Assembly (NCBI GenBank): GCA_009885185.1
Contig: VFLF01000890.1
Location: 1 to 5,034 of the forward strand
Source: Nitrosomonadales bacterium
Lineage (GTDB): Bacteria; Pseudomonadota; Gammaproteobacteria; Burkholderiales; SG8-41
DNA: 5,034 bases
Direction: 5' to 3'
A program made the position numbers and the translations under genes. Positions within the stretch are counted from its first letter, which is position 1, and each line of letters starts with the position of its first letter. The notes under the pieces were generated by a model. It worked only from the letters and a program-made list of their open reading frames with translations. It was not told the DNA's origin and searched no databases. Shown one piece after another: positions 1 to 5,034 of the stretch.

Positions 1-803
1 CCGTAGAGTTCGAACAAGGGGCGCTCGCCCTGATAGTGACTGATGCGCTCGACATTGGCGGGCGTGTAGTCGCGCGCGAACGTTTTCATGGCGCGATAGT
101 CCTCTTCGGCATCCACCACGATGCGCGAGGTTTCGTCGCCGACGAAATCGCGCAGCACGCGCATGCCCAGATTCAGGTCCTGATACAACAGCGTCAGCGG
201 CGCGGCGTTTCGCGCGCTCTCCTGTATGCCGGTCCACAGCTTGCGCAGGTAATCAAGATCGGACGCCAGCTCCGCATCGGAGGCCGTTTCCGCCATGGTG
301 CGCATGATGAAGCCGCCTTTTTCATCGGGCGGCAGCATATGCTGAAGCTTGTCGCGCAGCAGCGCGCGTTCCTCATGATCCTCGATGCGCTGCGAAATGC
401 CGATGTGCGCCTCGTCCTGCGGCAGGTACACCAGAAAGCGCCCAGCGATGCTTACCTGCGTGGTGAGCCGCGCGCCCTTGGTGCCCAGCGGGTCTTTCAC
501 CACCTGCACCATCAGCTTTTCGCCTTCGGAGAGCAGGCGTTCGATAGGCGGGCCTGCTTCGCCGCCGTTGTGACGGCTGCCCCAGATATCGGCGACATGC
601 AAAAACGCCGCGCGGTTGCCCGCGATATCGACAAACGCCGACTGCATGCCCGGCAGCACGCGCACGACCTTGCCCATGTAAACATTGCCGACCAGGCCGC
701 GCGCGGAGGTGCGTTCGATGTGCAGCTCCTGCGTCACGCCGTTTTCGATGACGGCGACGCGCGTCTCCTGCGGCGTGATGTTGATGAGGATTTCTTCGCT
801 CAT
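1..803 (-). CDS. rng: Ribonuclease G, N-terminal part (runs off the left edge)
   Basis: RNase G is a 5'-end-dependent single-strand endoribonuclease of the RNase E/G family; in E. coli it matures the 5' end of 16S rRNA and helps degrade some mRNAs. I translated 267 complete codons from ATG at 803-801. The protein opens MSEEILINITPQETRVAVIE, close to the start of E. coli RNase G, which supports this start. A split S1 RNA-binding domain spans about residues 39-118, with GNVYMGKVVRVLPGMQ at 39-54, AFLH at 66-69 and QVVKDPLGTKGARLT at 100-114. An RNase H-like region follows, with GFIMRT. The catalytic Asp residues and zinc-link cysteines of the family lie beyond the window, so activity cannot be judged here; the family is about 490 residues. 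No clear Shine-Dalgarno precedes the start. The maf-rng neighbourhood is also known from E. coli. The frame is intact throughout. Confidence 0.96.
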   Translation of the reverse strand, partial: MSEEILINITPQETRVAVIENGVTQELHIERTSARGLVGNVYMGKVVRVLPGMQSAFVDIAGNRAAFLHVADIWGSRHNGGEAGPPIERLLSEGEKLMVQVVKDPLGTKGARLTTQVSIAGRFLVYLPQDEAHIGISQRIEDHEERALLRDKLQHMLPPDEKGGFIMRTMAETASDAELASDLDYLRKLWTGIQESARNAAPLTLLYQDLNLGMRVLRDFVGDETSRIVVDAEEDYRAMKTFARDYTPANVERISHYQGERPLFELY

Positions 804-807
804 ATTG

Positions 808-903
808 AAAAACCGTGAACGAGTGAACGGGTTAAGGGAACACTTACAGCGAAGCAGAACGGGTGAACGGGTAATCCGGGCAAGGACGGTTTTTTCTCGT
901 TCA
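808..903 (-). repeat. Overlapping inverted repeats in the maf-rng gap (rng leader)
   Basis: The 112-nt gap between the maf stop and the rng start contains two inverted-repeat pairs. AAAAACCGT (808-816) is the perfect complement of ACGGTTTTT (886-894). TGAACGAG (816-823) is the perfect complement of CTCGTTCA (896-903). In the minus-strand transcript the arms occur in the same order on both sides, so the two helices cross: they can form one at a time or as a pseudoknot, but not as a nested hairpin. The downstream arm of the 9-bp pair ends four bases before the rng ATG, so its pairing would cover the initiation region. The repeats are seen directly; any regulatory role is inference. Confidence 0.5.
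817..872. repeat. Direct repeat of a 16-mer built from an 8-bp unit
   Basis: On the plus strand GAACGAGTGAACGGGT (817-832) recurs as GAACGGGTGAACGGGT (857-872), differing at one position, 40 bp apart. Each copy is itself two near-identical 8-mers of the form GAACGRGT. The repeats lie entirely in the non-coding gap between maf and rng. They may be remnants of an intergenic microsatellite or a binding site; nothing in the sequence decides between these. Confidence 0.6.
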
Positions 904-915
904 TTCGATCACCCA

Positions 916-1533
916 TTACGCTTCTACGCCAAACTTCGCCAGCAGTTCCACGGTCTCGGCCAGCGGCAAACCCATGATGCCCGAGTAGCTGCCTTCGATG
1001 CGCGTGATGAACGCCGCCGCGCGCCCTTGCACCGCGTAGGCGCCGGCCTTGTCCATCGGTTCGCCGGTGGCGATGTAGCGCTGGATCATGGCGTCGTCGA
1101 GCGCGCGCAGGGTCACCGTGGATTCGCTGATGCGTGTTTCGATCTGGTCGGCGAACGCCATCGCCACCGCGGTAATCACCACGTGGCTGCGTCCCGACAG
1201 TAATTTAAGAATGCGCGCCGCATCCGCGGCATCCGCCGGCTTGCCGATGATGTGGCCATCCAGCGCGATAGTGGTATCGGCGGCCAGCACCGGCTTGACC
1301 AAGCCGCCCGCGCGCCGCGCTATCGCCTGCAATCCGGCGGCGGCTTTGGCCTTGGTCACGCGCAGCGCATAGTCGAGCGGCGTTTCATCCCCGAGCGGTG
1401 ATTCGTCCACATCGGCGCCGCGTTTCGGGTCTTCGCGCAGCAGCAGCATTTCGTGCCCGACGCCGATTTGGCGCAGCAATTCGCGGCGGCGCGGGCTGCG
1501 CGAGGCGAGGTAAATCTTGCGTTCGGAAATCAT
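916..1533 (-). CDS. maf: Maf family nucleotide pyrophosphatase (YhdE/dTTP-UTP type)
   Basis: Maf proteins hydrolyse nucleoside triphosphates to monophosphates plus pyrophosphate. The YhdE subgroup acts on dTTP, UTP and modified pyrimidine nucleotides, and is thought to clean the nucleotide pool and affect septum formation. The 205-residue product has the N-terminal signature LASRSPRRRELL at 9-20, the ADTTIALDG segment with the likely catalytic Asp86, GKP at 97-99, the LSGRSH loop at 112-117, and GAYAVQG at 164-170, whose Gln169 fits the YhdE subgroup rather than the YceF (m7GTP) type. I chose ATG at 1533-1531 because the signature starts eight residues later and family members begin this way; an open frame extends upstream to GTG-like starts, but only inside rlmH. 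The gap to the rlmH stop is 5 nt, suggesting coupling. No strong Shine-Dalgarno is visible. Substrate assignment is from motif only. Confidence 0.95.
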   Translation of the reverse strand: MISERKIYLASRSPRRRELLRQIGVGHEMLLLREDPKRGADVDESPLGDETPLDYALRVTKAKAAAGLQAIARRAGGLVKPVLAADTTIALDGHIIGKPADAADAARILKLLSGRSHVVITAVAMAFADQIETRISESTVTLRALDDAMIQRYIATGEPMDKAGAYAVQGRAAAFITRIEGSYSGIMGLPLAETVELLAKFGVEA

Positions 1534-1538
1534 GAGGT

Positions 1539-2018
1539 TCAGGCTCGGTGATACGGGTGATTGCCGAGAATCGATACGGCACGATAGAGTTGTTCCGCCA
1601 GCATTACGCGCGCAAGGCCATGCGGCAGCGTCAGTGGTGAAAGTGACCACAACCATCCGGCGCTCTTTTTCAGCCGCGCCGCCGTGCCGTCGGCCCCGCC
1701 GATGACAAACGACACATCACGCCCGTCGTCACGCCAGCGCGTGAGCTTGTCGGCCAGTTGTTGCGTGGTAACCATTTTGCCGGTTTCATCCAGCACCACG
1801 GTGAAACCACCTTTGGGCAGCGCGGCTTCAATGCGTTGGGACTCTTGTTCGACGATGCGCGCGATATCACCGGCGCTGGGCTTGTCGCCGCGCGGTTCGG
1901 GTTTCAATTCGGTCAAGGTCAGCGGCATGTCGCGTGGCAAACGCTTCGCGTAATCGTCAAACCCGGTGTTGATCCAATCCGGCATGCGATGTCCGATGGC
2001 GATGATGCGCAGCTTCAC
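1539..2018 (-). CDS. rlmH: 23S rRNA pseudouridine(1915)-N3 methyltransferase RlmH
   Basis: RlmH is a small homodimeric SPOUT (trefoil-knot) methyltransferase that uses S-adenosylmethionine to methylate N3 of pseudouridine 1915 in helix 69 of 23S rRNA, acting on assembled 70S ribosomes. The 159-residue product matches the usual length (155 in E. coli). Visible motifs are the opening KLRIIAIG, LDETGK at 76-81, the SAM-binding FVIGGADG at 104-111, and the knot and C-terminal segment LPHGLARVMLAEQLYRAVSI ending in NHPYHRA, with NHPYHR at 153-158. The start is GTG at 2018-2016; it places the conserved KLRIIAIG directly after the initiator as in the family, and no ATG fits. It lies 4 nt after the rsfS stop with no clear ribosome-binding site, so termination-reinitiation coupling with rsfS is likely. 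The rsfS-rlmH pairing is conserved across bacteria. Confidence 0.97.
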   Translation of the reverse strand: MKLRIIAIGHRMPDWINTGFDDYAKRLPRDMPLTLTELKPEPRGDKPSAGDIARIVEQESQRIEAALPKGGFTVVLDETGKMVTTQQLADKLTRWRDDGRDVSFVIGGADGTAARLKKSAGWLWSLSPLTLPHGLARVMLAEQLYRAVSILGNHPYHRA

Positions 2019-2022
2019 GGCG

Positions 2023-2583
2023 TTACGTGGATTTCGTGCGGCGGCGCGGCGCGGCCTTGCTCACCGGCGCGCGCTTCGCGGCCGGTTTGCGCGCTGACGC
2101 GGGTTTGGCCTTGGTGACTTTCGCTGCTTTGGTTGTGGCGGCGGCCTTGGTTGGCTTGTTGGCTTGCGTCGCCTTTGGTGACTTGGGTGACTTTGGTGAC
2201 TTTGATTCCTTCGTTACCTTGGGGGTCTTCACCGCCTTCACCGCTTTCACCACCTTGGGCGACGGCGCCCACAGCTCTTCGAGGTTGTAGTACTGGCGTA
2301 TCGCCGGCTGCATGATGTGTACCACCGCCGCGCCGATATCCACCAGCAGCCACTCGCCGGTTTTTTCGCCTTCGATGCCGTAGATCTTGCCGCCGGCGGC
2401 CTTGACCTTTTCCTGCACGTTGCCCGCCAGCGCGCGGCAATGGCGGTTGGAGTCACCCGTGGCCACAATGACATTATCGAAATACGCCGTCATTTTTTTA
2501 ACGTTGTACACCACGATGTCGCGCGCCTTGATGTCTTCCAGCGCATCGAACGCGATCTGGGAGATTTTGTCGAGCCTCGTCAT
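2023..2583 (-). CDS. rsfS: Ribosomal silencing factor RsfS with long basic C-terminal tail
   Basis: RsfS (YbeB/Iojap family) binds protein uL14 on the large ribosomal subunit and blocks joining with the small subunit, lowering translation in stationary phase or nutrient limitation. The conserved domain occupies residues 1 to about 108, with TAYFDNVIVATGDSNRH at 32-48, GEWLLVDIGAAVVHIM at 76-91 and RQYYNLEELW at 96-105. The family normally ends soon after this; here a 78-residue tail (109-186) follows, made mainly of Lys, Ala, Pro, Thr and Ser. It carries 20 Lys and 5 Arg with a single acidic residue (Glu126), and resembles histone-H1-like tails. The ATG at 2583-2581 lies 2 nt after the nadD stop and is preceded by AAAGGGAA inside nadD, about 11 nt upstream, the best ribosome-binding site in the window. 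The tail's role is unknown; RNA or ribosome contact is inference. Confidence 0.96.
   Translation of the reverse strand: MTRLDKISQIAFDALEDIKARDIVVYNVKKMTAYFDNVIVATGDSNRHCRALAGNVQEKVKAAGGKIYGIEGEKTGEWLLVDIGAAVVHIMQPAIRQYYNLEELWAPSPKVVKAVKAVKTPKVTKESKSPKSPKSPKATQANKPTKAAATTKAAKVTKAKPASARKPAAKRAPVSKAAPRRRTKST
2173..2256 (-). repeat. 9-bp periodic coding repeat in the rsfS tail
   Basis: This stretch encodes residues 110-137 of RsfS, in which every third residue is lysine: ten in a row at 110, 113, 116 and so on to 137. The clearest core is a perfect-phase 9-bp tandem repeat at 2173-2199, reading CTTTGGTGA, CTTGGGTGA, CTTTGGTGA on the plus strand, which encodes SPKSPKSPK. Flanking units are diverged (VTK, TPK, AVK). 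The pattern suggests growth by duplication of a three-codon unit. Many later lysines in the tail (143, 146, 152, 155, 158, 170, 176) keep the same phase. Confidence 0.85.
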
Positions 2584-2585
2584 TG

Positions 2586-3251
2586 TTAAATATTTCCCTT
2601 TAAAAACAATTTGTTATCGTCAATATACGCCAATACGTCCGGCGGCAGCAAATAACGCGCACTATGCCGCGCGCGCACCAGCCCGCGCACCTGGGTCGCC
2701 GAAATATCCAGCGCGGTGATCGGCGCTTCGACGATGATGCCCGACGACGCACGATGCACCGCTCGCGGGTCGCTGCCGCGCCGCTGCGCAAATTCACGCG
2801 CCAGCGCCGGCGGCATTGCGTCCAGTGTCGAGCCCGGCCGATGCGCCACCGCGATATGCGCCAGCGTAAAAATGTCCTGCCAGCGATGCCAGGATTCAAA
2901 CCCCAAAAATGCATCCGCGCCCATCATCAGCACCAGCGGGCATGCCGGGCCGAGTTCCGCGCGCAACTCGGCCAGCGTATCGACGGTGTACGACTTGCCG
3001 GTGCGTTGGGTTTCACGCTCGTCGAGCACAAACATGGGATTACCGGCGATGGCGAGTTTCACCATTGCCACGCGATGCGCCACCGCGGTTTGCGGCGCGG
3101 CGCGGTGCGGCGGCGTGCCGCCGGGAATAAAACGTACCTCGCCGAGCGCCAATGTTTCCGCCACTTCCTGCGCGAGACGCAAATGGCCGAGATGGATGGG
3201 GTCGAAAGTGCCACCGAGGATACCGATGGCAGTGGGATTTCCCGCGCTCAA
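2586..3251 (-). CDS. nadD: Nicotinate-mononucleotide adenylyltransferase NadD
   Basis: NadD transfers AMP from ATP to nicotinic acid mononucleotide, giving deamido-NAD+, the penultimate step of NAD+ synthesis in the cytosol. The 221-residue product has the nucleotidyltransferase signature GGTFDPIHLGHL at 13-24 with the H20-x-G22-H23 motif, PGGTPPHR at 43-50, GKSYTVDTL at 85-93, MGAD at 110-113, the WHRW segment at 121-124, and the C-terminal ISATQVR at 183-189, the ATP-binding ISxTxxR motif. The start is TTG at 3251-3249, overlapping the aceF stop as TTGA. An in-frame TGA lies only a few codons upstream, with no ATG or GTG after it, and the first downstream GTG is after the HxGH motif, so TTG is the only start that keeps the active site. 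This overlap implies translational coupling to aceF. Function is secure; the start is well supported. Confidence 0.97.
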   Translation of the reverse strand: MSAGNPTAIGILGGTFDPIHLGHLRLAQEVAETLALGEVRFIPGGTPPHRAAPQTAVAHRVAMVKLAIAGNPMFVLDERETQRTGKSYTVDTLAELRAELGPACPLVLMMGADAFLGFESWHRWQDIFTLAHIAVAHRPGSTLDAMPPALAREFAQRRGSDPRAVHRASSGIIVEAPITALDISATQVRGLVRARHSARYLLPPDVLAYIDDNKLFLKGNI

Positions 3252-4555
3252 AGCACCAGTCTGCGGATATCAGCCAGCGTTTGCGACAGGAACGAAACAA
3301 AGCGCGCGCCCTGCGCGCCGTCGATCACGCGATGGTCGTACGACAGCGACAGCGGCAGCATCAGCCTGGGCTGAAATGCCTTGCCGTCCCACACGGGTTT
3401 CATCGATGCTTTGCCGACGCCGAGGATGGCGACTTCAGGCGCGTTGATGATGGGCGTGAACATTGTGCCGCCCAAGCCGCCGAGACTGGAAATCGAAAAG
3501 CAGCCGCCCTGCACATCCGCCGGCGCGATTTTGCCTGAGCGCATGCGTTCGCTCACCGCGCCGAGCTCGGCGGCGATGTCAAACAAGCCTTTTTTGTCGA
3601 TGTCGCGCAGCACTGGCACCACCAAGCCGTTGGGCGTATCGACCGCGACGCCGATATGGAAATACTGTTTCAGCACCAGACTCTCGCCGTCGGCGGACAG
3701 CGACGAATTGAATTCGGGAAACTGTTTTAGCGCGACCACCGAGGCCTTCAACAGGAAACCCAGCATGGTGAGCTTGACGTTTCTGCGTTTGGCTTCGTCG
3801 CCCTGCGCCTTGCGAAAGGCTTCAAGGTCGGTGATATCGGCTTCGTCATGCTGCGTGACGTGCGGAATGCTCACCCAGTTGCGATGCAGGAATCCGCCCG
3901 ACAATTTGCGGATGCGCGACAGCGGCTTGGTTTCAATGCCGCCGAATTTGGCAAAATCAATCTGCGGCATCGGCGGCAGGTTAAAGCCCAGTCCGGCACT
4001 GTCGGCGCCACCGTCGCGGGGCTTCGCCAATTCTGCTTTCACATAGGCTTGCACATCTTCGCGCAGGATGCGGGCTTTCGGCCCGCTGCCTTTCACGCGC
4101 GACAGATCGACGCCGAGTTCGCGCGAGAACTGCCGCACCGACGGACTGGCGTGCGCCGCGCGGTGTTGCGTGTCGTCGATGGGCTGCGGTTGCGCCGGCG
4201 GTGCAGCCTTCGGCGCGGGAGCAACGACCGCTGGTGGGACGGGTGTGGTAACGGGCGACGCCACTTTGGCTGGCGCCGCAGCGGGCACGGGTGTCGCCGG
4301 TGCGGCAGCCGCGTCCGCAGCCTCCAGCCGCAACACCAGTGTGCCCTTGGACACTTTGTCGCCGGGCTTGATGATGATCTCCTTCACCACGCCACCGGCG
4401 GGCGACGGCACATCCATCGTCGCCTTGTCCGACTCAAGGGTCATCAGCGAATCTTCGGCTTTGACCGTGTCACCGGGCTTCACGAAGATTTCGATCACCG
4501 GGATATTCTTGAAGTCGCCGATATCGGGGACCGTGACTTCGATTACGTTAGCCAT
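3248..4555 (-). CDS. aceF: Pyruvate dehydrogenase E2, dihydrolipoyl acetyltransferase (single lipoyl domain)
   Basis: This is the E2 core of the pyruvate dehydrogenase complex; it carries the acetyl group from E1 on a lipoyl arm and transfers it to CoA. The 435-residue protein has one lipoyl domain (about 3-78) with the lipoylation site ESDKATMDVPSP, modified lysine Lys44. An Ala/Pro/Val-rich flexible linker covers about 79-125. The peripheral subunit-binding domain (about 135-173) contains SPSVRQFSRELGVDLSRVKG and KARILREDV. A second short linker leads to the acetyltransferase core (about 205-435), ending with DHRVIDG at 407-413, where His408 and Asp412 are catalytic. E. coli AceF has three lipoyl domains; one or two is common elsewhere. 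The neighbouring AceE and the homology to the AceF-type core favour pyruvate rather than 2-oxoglutarate as the pathway. The start ATG at 4555-4553 gives the expected lipoyl N-terminus; no clear Shine-Dalgarno precedes it. Confidence 0.96.
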   Translation of the reverse strand: MANVIEVTVPDIGDFKNIPVIEIFVKPGDTVKAEDSLMTLESDKATMDVPSPAGGVVKEIIIKPGDKVSKGTLVLRLEAADAAAAPATPVPAAAPAKVASPVTTPVPPAVVAPAPKAAPPAQPQPIDDTQHRAAHASPSVRQFSRELGVDLSRVKGSGPKARILREDVQAYVKAELAKPRDGGADSAGLGFNLPPMPQIDFAKFGGIETKPLSRIRKLSGGFLHRNWVSIPHVTQHDEADITDLEAFRKAQGDEAKRRNVKLTMLGFLLKASVVALKQFPEFNSSLSADGESLVLKQYFHIGVAVDTPNGLVVPVLRDIDKKGLFDIAAELGAVSERMRSGKIAPADVQGGCFSISSLGGLGGTMFTPIINAPEVAILGVGKASMKPVWDGKAFQPRLMLPLSLSYDHRVIDGAQGARFVSFLSQTLADIRRLVL

Positions 4556-4608
4556 GTCAGGGGTAATTTAATTTAAGTATTTGTTTTTAAACACTATTTA
4601 TACGGCTA
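4556..4608. other. AT-rich intergenic spacer between aceE and aceF
   Basis: Only 14 of these 53 bases are G or C, in sharp contrast to the GC-rich coding DNA on both sides. On the minus strand it holds a TATAAA hexamer (4602-4597), but no recognisable -35 element at the right distance in the aceE end. There is no clear Shine-Dalgarno before aceF. It may be an unstructured leader that helps ribosome entry at aceF, a processing site, or a weak promoter. The composition is seen; the roles are inference. Confidence 0.4.
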
Positions 4609-5034
4609 TTACACGGTTGTGGGATTGGGCTTGTCCGCATCGATGCCGTAACGTTTGATCGCCTCCGCCACTTTGGCGCGAGGGATCGCTTCCTGATCGG
4701 CCAGCGCCTTGAGCGCGGCGACGGCGACATAGTTGCGATCCACTTCAAAGAAGCGGCGCAGCGCGCGGCGCGTGTCGGAGCGGCCAAAGCCGTCGGTGCC
4801 GAGCACGGTGTAGTGCTGCGCGGGCATGAAGGCGCGGATCTGATCGGCGTAGGTCTTGATGTAATCGGTGGCCGCAACTATCGGCCCGGCGCGGTCCTTA
4901 AGACATTGCTCGACATACGACAAGCGCGGCGGCGCTTCGGGATGCAACGTATTCCAGCGCTGCGCATCCAGCCCGTCGCGGCGCAACTCGTTAAAGCTGG
5001 TGACGCTCCAGATATCGGCGGCCACGCCGTAATC
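4609..5034 (-). CDS. aceE: Pyruvate dehydrogenase E1 component, C-terminal part (runs off the right edge)
   Basis: AceE is the homodimeric, thiamine-diphosphate-dependent E1 of the pyruvate dehydrogenase complex; it decarboxylates pyruvate and reductively acetylates the lipoyl arm of AceF. The window holds the last 141 codons, in frame from the right edge, with a TAA stop at 4611-4609. The protein begins DYGVAADIWSVTSFNELRRD and contains ATDYIKTYADQIRAFMP, the highly conserved LGTDGFGRSDTR, FFEVDRNYVAVAAL, and ends IDADKPNPTTV. This matches the C-terminal domain of E. coli AceE nearly segment for segment. The thiamine-binding and catalytic parts lie outside the window; full-length members are about 890 residues. 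It is followed after 53 nt by aceF in the usual aceE-aceF order, so co-transcription is expected. No frameshift or truncation is visible in the part present. Confidence 0.97.
   Translation of the reverse strand, partial: DYGVAADIWSVTSFNELRRDGLDAQRWNTLHPEAPPRLSYVEQCLKDRAGPIVAATDYIKTYADQIRAFMPAQHYTVLGTDGFGRSDTRRALRRFFEVDRNYVAVAALKALADQEAIPRAKVAEAIKRYGIDADKPNPTTV

Noticed and set aside
36..818. Long plus-strand open frame of 260 codons opposite rng
   Set aside because: It lies antisense to RNase G, which is clearly conserved, and its translation is His/Arg/Ala-rich without any recognisable motif; GC-rich codon usage keeps the opposite frame open.
1534..1656. N-terminal extension of maf up to an upstream start at 1656
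   Set aside because: It would add 41 residues unlike any Maf N-terminus and lies inside rlmH; the ATG at 1533 puts the LASRSPRR signature at the normal position.
2027..2290. Plus-strand frame with Gly-Asp-Phe repeats opposite the rsfS tail
   Set aside because: The Asp-rich repeats are only the complement of the Lys codons in the 9-bp repeat; no independent start signal or motif supports a gene.
2664..3447. Two long overlapping plus-strand open frames opposite nadD and the aceF end
   Set aside because: Both oppose securely identified genes and have no recognisable family motif.
3848..4576. Plus-strand open frame of 242 codons opposite aceF
   Set aside because: It is antisense to the lipoyl, linker and core regions of AceF, is Arg/Gly-rich and shows no domain; it is a coding shadow.
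4580..4604. Hairpin from GTAT/ATAC and TGTT/AACA pairs in the aceE-aceF spacer
   Set aside because: The stems are only 4 bp, AT-rich and separated by unequal internal loops, with no GC stem followed by a U-tract, so it is not a credible terminator.
4597..4625. Possible sigma-70 promoter before aceF based on TATAAA on the minus strand
   Set aside because: No TTGACA-like hexamer sits about 17 bp upstream in the aceE end, and TATAAA is unremarkable in such AT-rich DNA.
1..5034. A novel defence, mobile or biosynthetic system
   Set aside because: All recognisable genes are conserved housekeeping genes in intact frames, with no transposase, integrase, repeat-spacer array, tRNA att site or unknown gene; coding density leaves no room for another gene.

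Overview
The window is a compact stretch of proteobacterial housekeeping genes, all on the minus strand, so they are read from position 5034 down to 1. In transcription order they are: the 3' end of aceE (pyruvate dehydrogenase E1), aceF (E2), nadD (nicotinate-mononucleotide adenylyltransferase), rsfS (ribosomal silencing factor), rlmH (23S rRNA pseudouridine-1915 methyltransferase), maf (YhdE-type nucleotide pyrophosphatase) and the 5' part of rng (RNase G). The homodimeric-type AceE, the sequence similarity to E. coli AceE and RNase G recalled from memory, and the order nadD-rsfS-rlmH-maf-rng point to a GC-rich Betaproteobacterium or a related gammaproteobacterial lineage. Betaproteobacteria is the better guess, but species and genus cannot be told from this window.

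Region by region: 4609-5034 is the aceE C-terminus, followed by an AT-rich 53-nt gap. 3248-4555 is aceF, whose TGA stop overlaps the TTG start of nadD. From there to maf the genes are nearly touching: an overlap between aceF and nadD, then gaps of 2, 4 and 5 nt. This implies one polycistronic message with translational coupling. A 112-nt gap, rich in short direct and inverted repeats, separates maf from rng (804-915), and rng runs off the left edge.

The genes combine central carbon metabolism (pyruvate to acetyl-CoA, an NAD+-consuming complex), NAD+ synthesis (NadD), large-subunit ribosome control and modification (RsfS, RlmH), nucleotide-pool cleaning (Maf) and rRNA/mRNA processing (RNase G). 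No lpd (E3) gene lies directly after aceF; nadD takes that place.

I found no mobile element, CRISPR array, tRNA, rRNA or defence-like system. The points most worth a second look are the long lysine-periodic basic tail on RsfS, encoded partly by 9-bp tandem repeats; the mutually exclusive inverted repeats in the rng leader; and the aceF-nadD junction with its forced TTG start. The long plus-strand open frames are antisense shadows typical of GC-rich codon usage.
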